NCBI GenBank assembly: GCA_963920765.1
Contig: OY987244.1
Span: 8,186,501-8,250,500, forward strand
Direction: 5' to 3'
Source: Ulota crispa
Taxonomy: Eukaryota > Streptophyta > Bryopsida > Orthotrichales > Orthotrichaceae
DNA: 64,000 nt
The notes under the pieces are model-generated. The model had not been told where the DNA came from and searched no databases. It saw only the letters and a list, made by a program, of their open reading frames with translations. The translations under genes were made by a program, and so were the position numbers. Position 1 is the first letter of the stretch; each line of letters starts with the position of its first letter. Below, one piece after another: positions 48,070 through 60,700 of the stretch.

Positions 48070-48320
48070 TTATGGGGATGAGAGTGCAAGCATATGGATT
48101 CCATAACCAAATTATGGAGATGGAAGGACATGGGGTTCTGTAATTGAATTATGAGGATGGGGGCACGGAGATGGGGGTCATAGAGATGGGGTAGTCACGA
48201 GGATGCGGGAATTCACAAGGATGGGGGAATCACAAGAATGGGGAGTCACCCGCAGTCACAGGGATGCTGGGAGTCACAAAAATAGGAAAATCACAAGAAT
48301 GGAGGGAGTCACGAAAAAAA
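48070..48320. repeat. degenerate G-rich minisatellite
   Basis: Repeated words 'aattatggagatgg', 'gatgggggc' and 'ggagtcacaagaatggg' with variable spacing. The G-run/ATGG character is shared with 34405-34578 but the units differ. Confidence 0.6.
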
Positions 48321-48590
48321 CTCATGCGTAACCTTGTCCGTACGATGGGTACAGAGGACTTGTACAATAACAATAATATGACTTTCACTGCCCTTGATAA
48401 AATTCCAATTCATTATTATTTTTCCAATTTAATTTAATATAAAAATTTCCTAAAAAGAGTAAAAATATAAATAGGCTGATGTAGAAACATCATGAGTGTG
48501 CATTTAAAAGCGTGTCAAAACTCGAATCTCCAACGGTGATTGTTCAATTTGAAAATTGAAGTTTAAAGGGATGATACGAAGAGTATTCAT

Positions 48591-48859
48591 AACACCATAT
48601 TCGTTAATTTGGGAAAAACTGTACATTTTGGGACTTTCAAATTTTAAAGTGAAAATTTTAGGTGATCACCTAAAACTGAGCTCATTGTTTTTTTTTGTAC
48701 ACGTGTCCTCACCTGAGAGGAGGAATTTGCAAGGGAAAAAATCTTAGTGGCTCAAATTGAATATGATACCTTCAAATTTAGTTCAAGGTAATTTTTTGGG
48801 GTTTAAGGTGGAATACAAAGTGGGACACTTGTTTTCCCAAATTAACAAATGTGATGTTT
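48591..48859 (+). mobile_element. long-type MITE with ACACCATATTCGTTAATTTGG ends
   Basis: 269 bp, same orientation as 16566-16843. It contains ggtgatcacct, gtacacgtg and gagaggaggaatttgcaagg. The ends pair as acaccatattcgttaatttg / aaattaacaaatgtgatgt. Confidence 0.7.
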
Positions 48860-48964
48860 CATTTTGTAAACAACCAATTGGATTCCATATATGCATGAGA
48901 TGTTCTTTGATACCAAAACATAGGTTCCCTTCCAACTTGTAATCTGCCCCAAAAACATGATTAA

Positions 48965-49837
48965 CCCCTAAAGGACCAAGGAGCCCACTATGGGCTTTTG
49001 GGATATTTGGGCAGGCATTTCCCAAGCCAATACAAAAGTTAAGATTGTGAAAATAAGAATGTATGTGCTCATATTGAAAAGTTTGCATATCTCCCAAAAA
49101 AAGTGGAATTGAATAATTTTTGAGTGAGATATGGTACCAAATGTGATTTAGATGTCAACACAGGCATCCTCAAAAAATTTCAGAAACATAAGGATTAAGG
49201 AAGGGTGTTGCCCAAATAGTGTTCAAAAGCACTTTACAATGGCTTGGTCAAAGGGCAAATTTGTAGTCAACTCTCCTTGATTATGTAATAACTTCTATTT
49301 TACTTTTTGTTTTATTTATTTATACTTTGGCAAGTACTCCACATGATTTTCTAGGTTTACAGTTTACGGATTTTGTAATTGAGATTTATTTCTATAAGAA
49401 TCTCTTTAGTAAAGTTTCCTTAGTGTAATGACAACTTGAACAAAGCAATTCCTGCTTTTGGTTTTTTTTCATTATGTTATAAACATTGGGTGATCATGAA
49501 ATTTGTGAGGCATATAGCCAACTTCATGCTCTACAAGAAAGTTAAATTGCACAATAAATTTGTAAAGTGAAAGATATCATTTTGAATGACCAAAAAAAAA
49601 AATGGCACCTAAAAGAAGCTTCAAAAAAGATTTTGCCCTTACTTTGAGTGTTATAATCTAATGAAGTATGCTCTCACAAAATTTGAATTTTTAAGAGGAT
49701 GTACTTAAACAAGTGACAAAATAGGTCTTATAGTTAAGTTATTGAAAAAAATTCAAAATTTTGATTTACTAATCATTTTATTGAGAGAGGTCAATTTTGA
49801 GCCATTTGACCATATAAACGCGAAAGAACTTTAGGGG
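48965..49837 (+). mobile_element. TTAA-type element, family 2, copy G
   Basis: An 873-bp element with perfect TTAA on both sides (48961-48964, 49838-49841), left CCCCTAAAGGACCAAGGAGC and right AACTTTAGGGG. The interior differs from family 1 but is homologous to the inverted copy at 55709-56421, including the end-proximal 'ggtcaattttgagccattt'. No coding capacity is recognised. Confidence 0.75.
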
Positions 49838-50139
49838 TTAATTATTGAATAAACCAAAACTTACAATACTTAAAAAATGATCTAAATGACCGTGTTCTAG
49901 AATTTAAACTGAAAACCTAAAATACTCAGTTATTTTAATGGAATTCTACACACTAAAGACCTTTGACTCTCTAAGATCAAATGTTTAATCTTAGACTTAA
50001 TGTGATAAAGCATTTGACTTCTGTAAAAAAATGACGATTTTTTTTGACAAATCAATGAAAAAGATACAAGTAACTGTGAAGAAACCATTTATGTGATTGA
50101 TTTTTTACAATTTCATACTCAGATATGTGTTAATATCAA

Positions 50140-50573
50140 GGGGAAATTACAAATAGGGGTATGAAAACGTAAAATATTATAGATAGGGGCTCAGTTTCAA
50201 AATAATTACAAACAGGGGCACAATTTCAAAAATAATTGTAAATTTTTGTAAATTTTGTTTGGTTTGGACTATGATTGATTTAGATACATCACATTAAATG
50301 TTAGCTAACTTCCAAAAAAATAAAAGTTTTCAAAAATGGCCATCTCCTTTACTAAAACTTCTCTATTTAGGTCTAATTTAGAGAGACCTTTGAGTTTTTT
50401 AGGTACTAGCTAACATTCATTGTGATGTTTCTAAAGCAACTAGTGTCCAAGCCAAAAAAATCACAAAGGTTTACAAATTTTTTTTGAAATTGTGCCCCTT
50501 TTTGTAATTTTTTTGATACAATGCCTCTATTTGTAATACTTTACATTTTCATGCCCCTATTTGTAATTTCCCC
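50140..50573. mobile_element. foldback element with GGGGAAATTACAAATAGGGG ends (434 bp)
   Basis: The ends are perfectly inverted for 20 bp, and the arms pair for about 150 bp. Each arm contains three spaced repeats of a tacaaa(t/c)aggggc-like word. The centre is AT-rich unique sequence. No transposase is present. Confidence 0.75.
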
Positions 50574-53500
50574 TAAAATCAATTTATGACTTCAAATTCT
50601 GATAATCCAACAAATTCATGTTTTCTAATATTGAGATTTCAAAATTTAAATGATTGGTCAAATTTCAAAAATTAAATCTATATTACTAAGTGGGAGCCTA
50701 ACCCTCAGTGATTCCGTGCTCTTTTCTAGAATCTTCTAGACCTCTTTAGGTGTAAATTGAAGCAATATAGGACATCTAGATACAAAACACCAAGCGTCCT
50801 TCAACTATGTCTTTTTCCAAAATCTTTTAGAATTCTTTGGTGGAAGTTGAAACAGTAATAGGATGCCCCAAATTTGAACACCAAATTTCCTCCAACCATG
50901 TGCTAGAAAATCAACAAAACGTCAAGCGCCCCTTAGCAAAGTATTAAAGAGTAACATTGTGATGAAGACAATTATTATCTTTTATTTAAAAAAAAAGACT
51001 AGAATGACAATGCATTAAGGTTAGACTTTGAGCTAATCTTGAGATATTGACTATAATATACATAAAAATTAGATTCTAAGCTAATTGATTTAATTATGTA
51101 AAGTTGAATATTGCAGTATCCATTCATGTCCAACTTGCGCAAAGCATGTGCTTGTATACTAGTAGTAAAGGAGGCAGTTCACTCTACTTTCCAACGCTAC
51201 AGGTCCCAATTCAATTTGAGAATCCCAAACCTGTTGTTGGGTTGTAAAGGTACTTATTTCTATTGTAAAGGACAACAAGACATATTAGAAAAAAAGGTAT
51301 TTATTTCTATTCGAAAATTTGATGAGACTTGGTGCTTAGACTTGGGAGCCAAAATCTCCAATGTGTTGTCATGTTGCCATTTTTGAGCGAACCAAGACTG
51401 AGACATAATATGAACTTAAGTGTCCAAATTTTCACCTCTACACCATTCAAACTTTGGGAAACTTTGGGCATTGGGAGTTGGGACATAGTGTGAACCACCC
51501 CCCTTACAACAATTACAAGTTTGAGTGCCTGATTGCCGTCCTTGATCAATCAAGAATCAGTATCCTGCCATCCTGGCTATGAAGCTAAAATCACACGTCT
51601 GGTCTGAGGGCCTGTCTACCCTTTTTCTCTTTTCAGGCTCTTTACTAATCAAAACTCAACTGGCAATAAGTCATCGGAAACATTGATTTCCCTCACTCCT
51701 TACCCGTGTTCACAAAAATGGCCAAATTTATCAAAACTTCTGCCTTCTTTATTGAAATAATAGGTACTGCAAAAGTTGCAACAAGAGTACAACATCTTCC
51801 GGGCTAATTCAAGTACCTCAGTTCATGTGTCCTATGAAAGGTCAGATGTGCAACTGCTTCATAGGCAACCCAGCTCATACACAGTATAAATGCAAAATTA
51901 TTAAAAGTAAGGGTTGGTGGTTTAGGTAACTTTCATTTAAATATTTGCAACCCTAATGATTCTTTGAGAGGGATCTGGCAAATTCGTCTACTTTCACCTA
52001 ATTTGTTTTAGGTTGTGGTTGCCAGTATCAAATGAGGTGAGATTATGGCAAAAATTTGCCCATCAGTAGAAAAGTGATGTTGGGGCACCAAGCCAAAGCG
52101 TCAAAATTTGATGCCACATATCTCTTTGCGCACCACTTGGCGCCCAAATGCTTTTGGGGCGCCAAGTTCCAACATTGTAGCTTAGAGCCCCCAACATCAT
52201 CTTTTTTACTAGATATGGTGATTACAAAATGGAAAAATGTTTGTCTTCCCATATTTGAGGCACCCCCATTAATTCTTTAGAGCTTTGCAAATGCTTATGG
52301 CCACTTTACACTCGGAGTCAAGGTCATGAAAAATTGAGGTGATTTGAATCAAAATCTTAGCCAAAAGATTTAAAGATTGACCCCAAGCACTCATTATTTT
52401 TAAGAGTAAGTCGGGGTCAGTTTTCTTTTGTCTAAAGGATTTGAGGTCAAGAATTTGAAGCCTGCCATTTTGTAATGTAAGCCATTCAAGATTATAATAA
52501 ATGGAGAAGGAAGAGGAGACCAATTAAAGATGTTGAGATATTTCTATTCCATCCTAAGGTGTTGACTATCTAAAAGATATTTGTTATACAAGCGATTGTA
52601 CCTTAATGAATTTGACAATGGCCTTGTGGTCAAAAAATGGCTTTCCATTCTTGGCAAACTCAAGGTTTGGAGTGGAAAATGCCTCATATCTTGTCTTTTA
52701 TAATGGGCAATGTAGACATGGAACACACCCTATATGGCCTTGCATTGCAAACATGTATTTGAAATTGACACTCATTGAGGTTTTTTTGCAAACCAAATTT
52801 TTGAGAACTACTTTTTAAAAATAGAAACCCAAATAGTGTATTGGGAGGTTTTAGCTTTATTGATAGCCACAAAAAAAAGGAAAAACAAAAAAATCTCTAA
52901 TTGCTATTGCAATTCAAACGTTAGTGTATTATCCACTACACAAATTTATTTGTGTAATACACTATTGCTTTGGACATACTCTAGTGAATGTCATGCCTTC
53001 ATTGATTGCCCTTGGGAGAAGTCAATAGAAAATGCTATGCTTGACCTACCCCTTGAACAAAAAAATACCAATGAAACATTAATAAAATTTGAATTGTAAA
53101 TTTGATTTCAATAAAAAAAAAAATGTACACCTCCTAGCCCTGGCAAAACTCTATTTTGGAAGAGAACTTCAAAAAAATTGATCAAAATTCCATTAAAATA
53201 AGCTTATCTAAAATCCACTTTGTCCCTCATAGAGACAATGGGCCTTTAAGGGTTAAACTCTAGAAGACTTCTCAATATTTGTCTAAACATTGAGAAACTT
53301 ACTAGTATTTTATCTTATTTTTTTTAAAGATGAGAAGATCTCTCAATAATTTGCATGGTCCACAGTTATGCTCATGATCCACAAGTACATACTACATAGT
53401 AGTCCATGTTTAGATAAATATGGCAAATGGAGTGACTGGAGCATTTTTCTAAAATCAGCCAATGAGAGGACATAATTTCAAGCTCTAGGGGCTCCAAAAC

Positions 53501-53960
53501 AACTTTGGCTCCTCATTCAAAGTCACCGTAAATCTTTTCAAGTCTAGTCAAGTCTAGATGCTCCAAAATGAAACTTGATGGTCACATGATCCAACTGTCC
53601 TAAAAGGCATTCATCCCTAGATGCTTCAAAAGCCATCACTACAAACAACTCAATAGGTCCATACAATGAACAGGGAGAGCCAAAAAACAATACAAAGTCA
53701 GCCAAATGAAATGTGCAAAAAACCAATCGAAATTTAAATAAATTGGCTAAAAACCAACTAAATTTTTGGAAAATTTCCAATTATAGTGTATATATATGGA
53801 GAATAGCCGGTGCATCCACTGAAAAAATTGGATGAAATTGAGAAATGTAGGCTTTTAGCCGAAAAAGCTCAAAATCTCCGTGCATACTAGGTCCATATAA
53901 GGTATCAAGTAAGTGCCATACACAAACCATGTCTATTTTTTAGGGAAATGAATAAGGGAA
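50574..53960. other. AT-rich DNA, no recognised gene
   Basis: An isolated element right end (CCTTTAAGGG then TTAA) lies at 53243-53256. The open frames here are at most about 90 codons and unrecognised. A direct 'gcaccaagcc / gcgccaagtt' pair occurs near 52085-52170. Confidence 0.45.
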
Positions 53961-54385
53961 CTGATATACGTACCACACCCTTTGAACTAGTGTACCACAC
54001 CCCCAAGGTAAATTTTAGATTTCTACCTCCAAAAAGCTGAATTTGAGAATTTGGAGTTTAGATTTGGACTTAGAGACCATGAATTAGTCTAGAATCTTAA
54101 AAAAAAGTTGCAATTCAACAACACCCAATGGAAAAATTTAGCTAGGGGGAAAATTGTTACTTTTACTTTTGTTTGTAAAAAAAGATGAGATTTTTCATTG
54201 CGTGTTGTTGAATTGCAATTTTTTTATGGGTTTTAGACTAAATCATGGTCTCTAAGTCCAAATTTGAATTTGAAATTCTCAAATTCAACTTTTTAATGGT
54301 AGAAATCTAAAATTTACCCCGGGGTGTGGTACAATAGTTCAAAGGGTATGGTATAGTAGTTCAAAGGGTATGGTACACATATCAA
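53961..54385. mobile_element. long-TIR hairpin element, copy 2 (425 bp)
   Basis: Ends CTGATATACGTACCACACCC and gggtatggtacacatatcaa. Compared with 46102-46505 it has a small duplication in the right arm (tagttcaaagggtatggta repeated). Confidence 0.75.
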
Positions 54386-55708
54386 TGCCCAATGAATAAA
54401 TATATATAAGGTCCTAAGCATATTTCCACCATGTTCCAATATTGAAGGCACATTGAAAGCACATTTGGGTTTTTAATGTATGGCTGTTGTGAATGGAACA
54501 AATCTTAGAGGCATATCTAGAATTTATAGTAAATTCCAAAAACGTTTAAAAAATTTGAATTAGAGTGATCTACTTGTAACTCTCATTATTCTAATCAGGA
54601 AAATATATTTGATATTTTCCTTCAAGTGAAGTTAGTTAATATGGAGTCAAGAATGTAAAATTTAATATTGTACAAAACTTCAATGAAAAGGAAGACTAAT
54701 TGTTCATTATTCTACATTCAAAAAACGACCAGGATGTAAAAACAGGTTCTAATAACCTATTCGAAAGTTAGAGAAAGGGGGTAGACTCTTGTGTTTCAAC
54801 TGTGACTCATTGATAGAAGTTGTGAAAGCTTAAAAAAAGTGACTGTTTTTAATGTGACAACTACTATCATTTTCCCCTATTGTAGAATCTATTTAAGATT
54901 GCTTCACCGTTATATGATGGACTCTTTTCTAATGACTCTTTTCTAAATCAATTAGAGCACCTACTTTTGTAGGATGACTAATGAATCCACTATGTAAATG
55001 TCAAATTCACCATTTTAATCATGTATATGTATACTTAAAAGTTATTAAAACAAAATATTGTAAGGAAAACCGTACCACATTCAATCATCTAAATACTTTT
55101 ACTAAAACCAGGTTTCTATACTTGAGCTTTTCTTTTCAATATGTGTGATGTAAGAGTACATTATGGAAAATATTTCCACGTTTTCATACCAATGCTCCAA
55201 AATCTAGTAAAATTTCAAAACAAAAATGTAGGTTCATAAATTAGAAAAATGGATTGATTGATAATTTAACCACCTCTAGTTTAACTAAACTTCTATAATT
55301 CCATGGATCTAAAAAAATGAATGCATCTTAGTCAAATATTATTGAATGAAAATTTTAGAGACCATTTTCTTTACTATATGATTTAAAACAAAAGAATGAG
55401 GCAATTATCATATTTACTTTATTTTGGTTGTTTTGAAGAAACTCTAAAAATGAAGTGGATTATTGCAATGGCAAGCATTGTGATTCAAATTTTTGAACAC
55501 GTAGTACAATGCATTGTTTGCTTTGTTTTTTTGTAATTTTTTTATTTTTCAAGATTTTATTGACTATTTGTGTGTCATATTCTATTCTTTGTTTTGGTAT
55601 AAATTTTGTATAACTTTAATGTGCAACAACTGATACATTGTTTTTGTGCATTAAACTTAAGAATGTCTTAAAAATTTCCTTTATTCACCAATTTTTTTGA
55701 AGAATTCA
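54386..55708. other. AT-rich DNA without recognisable features
   Basis: No frame of interest and no shared repeat was recognised. Confidence 0.5.
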
Positions 55709-56421
55709 ACCCTCATAATAGAAATGTTTCTTACCCAAAAATCCATTTGTATTTATATGCTAAAATGGCTCAAAATTGACATCTCTCAATAAAATGATTA
55801 GTGGATCAAAATTTTGAAGCCATTTCAAAATTTCAAACTTTGTAAGGGCATACTTTATTAGATCGTAACAATCAAAGGAGGGGTTTTTTTTTTGAAACTT
55901 GTCTAAGGTGTCAATTTTTTTTTGATCATCCAAAATGATATCTTCCACTTTATGAATTCATTGTGCAATTTCAATTTCTTGTAGAGTATGAAGTTTGCTA
56001 TATGCCTCACAAATTGTATGATTACCCAATGCTTAAAACATAGTTGAAAAAAATTGGAAGCAAGAATTACTTTGTTGAAATTGTCATTACACTAGTAGAA
56101 AACTCATTTTTTGTCATTATTTTGGTTGCATTGATGAGTGCACTTTTTTGTTGATGTTCAATAGAAATAAAAAAGTGCACTAATCAACCCAACCAAAACA
56201 ATAGAAAAATAGAGCTTTCTATTAGTGAATTATATTGAGAAAATTTCATACAAGAGATTCTTTTAGTAACAGATCTTAATTGCAAAATCTGTACAATTTA
56301 AACCTAGAACATCATGTGGGGTACTTGTCAAAGGAATTATTATTTTTGAAATAAAAGTGAAATGAAAGCCGTTGCCAAAATATCCAAAAAGCTCAAAGTG
56401 GGCTTCTTAGTCCTTTAGGGG
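55709..56421 (-). mobile_element. TTAA-type element, family 2, copy H (inverted)
   Basis: Its 5' end on the minus strand (CCCCTAAAGGACTAAGAAGC) is next to TTAA (56422-56425); the other end is degenerate (TTCA then ACCCTCAT). It aligns with copy G on the opposite strand, lacks part of G's interior, and contains a nested CACTA-like MITE (56090-56227). Confidence 0.65.
56090..56227. mobile_element. CACTA-like MITE nested in copy H (138 bp)
   Basis: Left CACTAGTAGAAAACTC, right gagctttctattagtg, with arms pairing through 'ttttggttgcattgatgagtg' and its complement. It interrupts sequence that is continuous in copy G (gtcattacac..). Confidence 0.7.
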
Positions 56422-56425
56422 TTAA

Positions 56426-57393
56426 TCTACCATAGTTATTGATTTTTTTTGTTATCAACAAATAGACTAAGTTTACCTTGGAAATGGTAGTTTGATTTAA
56501 AGGTGATAGCTACAAGTGATTAAATTTTAAATAATAGAATAAAGTAACTGCTTGTATGTTATTAGTACTATTCTTTCTTACTACATGCAATTAAAGAATA
56601 GACTTCAAAGCCATTAGATTCCTTTGTTATGCTTATTTTCTTCTCTCAATTTAGAAGTTCACAATCACATTTTCTTTCACAATCAATTAATTTTTTTAAT
56701 ATTATATGGCTTTATGTAATAAGAAGACAAAAACAAAAGTTACACATAATTGAAGGACAAAATCAAGTTTTGAAGTGATATTTGATAATGTTGATTAGAA
56801 TGGGTCTTCAAATAAGTAGTGTTTTTCATCTAATGGTTCTTTCTAAGAAATCTAGATGGACATATAAATTTTATTGATCGGAAGTTTGGTTTTCGTTACA
56901 ATACATCATAGGAAATAACATAAAAGCAAAGGGATTAAAACTTGATTCCATGTTCACACCTGATAAACAAATCCTCACTCTAAACCAATGTGGTGCATAA
57001 CATGCCAAATGTAATACATTAAAAAATCTTGAAGGGTAAATATTACGTCACATGATTATGATCCTCACAATAATTAGATGTAAACAAGGGAAAGCAAGCC
57101 TACTTGAATCCTAAGACAAGGTGGGCTCTATTTTCAAAGTTTACAAGTTCAATTTATACCCCAACTATTCATCACCTTGGTGTGAAAGTACCCTTACAAA
57201 GCACAAATTTGAGATGTTCGTATTGTTTCAATAATTACTCCTGAAGTATAAATTGAAAGAAAATAACAAGATGAGCTTCTCGAACTTCAAACCAACAATG
57301 CGGACACCAAACCAACTTCAAAAATTACAACAAAATACAGAAGAATGATTTTATGTCTTCAAAATCGTGCCAAATATTGTCACTTGCTCACAG
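56426..57393. other. intergenic DNA leading into the genic end
   Basis: No gene was recognised; composition becomes more balanced from about 57300. Confidence 0.45.
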
Positions 57394-57594
57394 GAGCTCA
57401 CCCTCAAGGACATGAATTTCGAGCTACAAAGAATGGAGCTGGAGAGAAGTCTGGAGATAATCCAGCTGGAGCTAGAGAGAACCGTGCACAAATTGGGGCT
57501 TGAGAGGATGGAGCTGGAGCTGAAGAGACCGCAGCAGAAGACTGACTTTGAGGGAAAGCATCTGAAGCTGCGTCCGCAAAAAACCGTACGTTAG
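57394..57594 (+). CDS. candidate coiled-coil exon
   Basis: An open stretch begins right after an acceptor-like 'ttgctcacag' and ends at TAG 57592-57594, immediately before GTAAGT (57595). A second donor-like GTACGT lies at 57586. It encodes about 66 residues, largely charged heptad-like sequence ('MNFELQRMELERSLEIIQLE', 'LGLERMELELKRPQQ') built from a loosely repeated gagctggag word. It could be a terminal exon, an internal exon of a plus-strand gene whose other exons I cannot see, or a stray coiled-coil fragment. It faces the minus-strand gene tail to tail about 200 bp away. The parent gene is not recognised. Confidence 0.35.
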   Translation, partial: ELTLKDMNFELQRMELERSLEIIQLELERTVHKLGLERMELELKRPQQKTDFEGKHLKLRPQKTVR

Positions 57595-57716
57595 GTAAGT
57601 AACCTTAAAAAAGATACGGCAGCGGTTATGGCAACCTCCATACTTCCTGCCCGAATAGTTAGTATCAGAGTTTTCAATGAACCTAGACTGTTTTAGGATA
57701 TTATAAACATCACCGT

Positions 57717-57743
57717 TGAGAGAATCTCCCCCAAGATTCTCTT
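57717..57743. other. small hairpin in the convergent 3' region
   Basis: AGAGAATC and GATTCTCT flank a short C-rich loop between the two convergent coding ends. It may affect 3' end formation or be incidental. Confidence 0.3.
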
Positions 57744-57794
57744 TACGATGTTTGAAGATTCCTGAAACAATCGACTTTCATGAAAAACGCTATT

Positions 57795-60700
57795 TTAATG
57801 CCTGCGGATTGAGGTTAAGCTATTGTGTGCTAAGAGATTTGTAATATTGGTAGGCTGTGATGTACTCATGAACGCTACCGTAGGCTGTTTTACATGGTTG
57901 TTGATGCTTTCCTTTGCTAAAAGCTCCGACAGCGACGAAATGACATGAGCAAGCTGAACACTCCACGACGCATGTGAAATAATCCTATGATACAATCGTT
58001 TGATCAAGGGATCAGTGGAGAAAACCAGCAGCGAAAACCAACCTTGTCTACTCATGACATCCACCACCTCTTCATAGGCTTTCGGATAGTGCGGAGAGCA
58101 CGCTCTATGCTGGTAGCACCTTGGCGGTGTTTCCCCATATTCTATCATCGTCTGCAAGTGACAAAGGATCAATAATATAAGTGCCTCCCATTCATGAAGA
58201 ATAACACCGACGATAATTGACAGATTCCAGAGATGGAAAATGATACATTTTGGGAACTAAGACCTTATGTGCGATAATAAATTAGTTCTTCGATTATTCC
58301 AATAGCTGAAACGCCTAGACCGGTAGATAATGGCTAAAGGTCCAGCATCATTGTGAAGCAACCATCAGGATCTGGTTCAAACATAGAAAATTAACGCAGC
58401 TCTAGTTAAAGCACGTTTGATGCTTTCAAAGACCTATCATTTGGAAGGTAAATTTCTGAGCTTTCTTGCACTTAAAATGACAACGGGTGTAGAAAGTATC
58501 TTTAGATGTTGCCTCTTACTTGAAGGTTTCAGAATGGCGGCTTGGTTGATAATCCAATCCGTAATTTCTAAAAATGTCAAAAGTATACCTCCATGCAAAA
58601 TTTGGCCACTGAGATTTTTTTAATATTTTATATGGAAGAAAGTACATGTTTACCATTGATGCAGAAATTTTCATCTATTCGGTAAAAAATGATATAAGTG
58701 TTATTTCTAAAGTTAAAAACCTGCAGATCATGTTAACTACAAAAACCTGAAATAAAACTTCAACTTGCAAAGTACAGTGAAAATTCATACTATATATTTT
58801 CCGTTAAATTTTTTAGCACTTAAAATTGAACGTTTGAAAGGTGAACTTGCTACGTGGTGTATATTTTGACCCACCAAGTTTGCTAATTGCAATAAAATGC
58901 TCAGAGTCGAAAGGGTTAAACCAACTTGAGGTTTTCAACTATAAGACCGCAGGAGAGGATGAGAAAAGTAAGCGTTTTATTTTCGAACCTGAAGCTCCTG
59001 CTTGGTTGGAGACGCACTCCGATCCAAATTACTGATTCGAGAAGACACTGCCTTCTTGTCTTTCAGACCGCTCCCGGAGGAAATGGTGATTAAATTCGAC
59101 CTACTCTCACCAAGAGGCACTCCTTTCTCTTTGAGCAAGCTTTGAAGTTGGTCCACGGAGCCTCGTGCACGAAGTAGTTTTCTAATATCTCCTCGTACTG
59201 AATGCGACTGGACTGACATCCTCTCTGTTTCTTTTGTCATATACCTGAATTGTAGTTCAAAAAGATAGAGCATCTTCTTACTGTTTTTGAGTAGAGTCAT
59301 AGAAGAGGGATATTGTAGAGTCTCCACAAATCAAGGTTGCTGAATTTCAAATCTGCCGCTGAGCCTGTGAACTTCTGATAAGAAAATGCTTATCCTTTCT
59401 AGATATCCTCCAACTAAAAGGCACAGGACTCATACAACTAGTTTTTCACATTTGGAACTGTAGTGGTCTGGCAAGGCCGCAAGAGTGTAGTTTTAAGAAC
59501 TCAGATCACCTGAGCTGACAAGAAGGTTATGTGCCAGATATTTCAAGCCACATATGATTTATCTTAATGAATTCATCATGGAACTGTTTGGACACTTGTC
59601 TTTAACGCTCTTAAGAAGGCAAAACGGTCCAAAGAGAGTTTGATGCAGCTAACAAAAACTCAGTCTGTGAATTTACCTGGGTTCGCCAAACAGCTGATTT
59701 TCGTGTACGCTTCCCTTCAAGGTGCCTTCACGGCTCTCAGTATTTTCGGTTCTCCAAGCTGAGAAAGACTTAGCCTTCTCCCTCGCAAGGCTCTCTACTT
59801 TATCCGCTTCCTCCCTTTGATAAACCTCGAGTTGGTCCCGAGTGATCTTCAAGTCCTCCTTTAGTTCGAGAAGTGCCTTCTCCAGCGCACATTTTTCTTC
59901 ATTGAGCTTCTCTGTCTGGGTCTGCAACTTCAAAAGACATCATTAAGTGGAGCCTCTTCAAGGAATATAATCTGACTTCCATAAACAAACGGTTCATGAG
60001 GAGCACGCAGCGGTCACCTCCCTGCTGATAGCAAGAGCCGTCTTGGACATTCTACCCCTGTAGAATATGGCAGTGCTTGCTTAATGATTCCTCAAAAACA
60101 GATGGCCTGATCTCACATACCCAGGAACTCCAGACGATCTCTTGGTTGTACAGTCACATTTAGACCTCAAGTCGTTGTAACACGAGTACAATTGTAACGT
60201 CCGAGTACAATCAACGAACCTGTAATTTAGTAATCAAGGCCTCGTTCTCAAGCCTGGTAAGATCGAGGGCATTATTCTTCTCCGCAATAACTAATTTTAG
60301 CTGGTCTAGCTCACAGTTGGTCAAAGTTAGGTTTCTCCGAGTTTCGGCTTCCTTCAAGTCTGCTACTGTCTGCAGCTCTCTGAACCTGAAAATCACAGGC
60401 ATTACCCACATTCCAAGTGAGTAGAGAAGTTTGCAGGATCTTTAATTTGCATGAGATAATTTGGTGCTGCATATACGGTTCTTACCGTTGTTTTCCGGTT
60501 GGGCTATAGTACGATATAACACCTGACTTGAGTATTAGAGATGAAAAGAAAGCCTTGATCAAAAGCGAAGATGCTAAGCTGACGTTAAACACCAAGTCGA
60601 TCGTACACTGATGATCCTTAGCCATCTCTCAGAGGAGACCCCCACTCTTCTAGCATAGAATGGATAAGTCAATAATGATTACCGTAATATTAAGAGGTTG

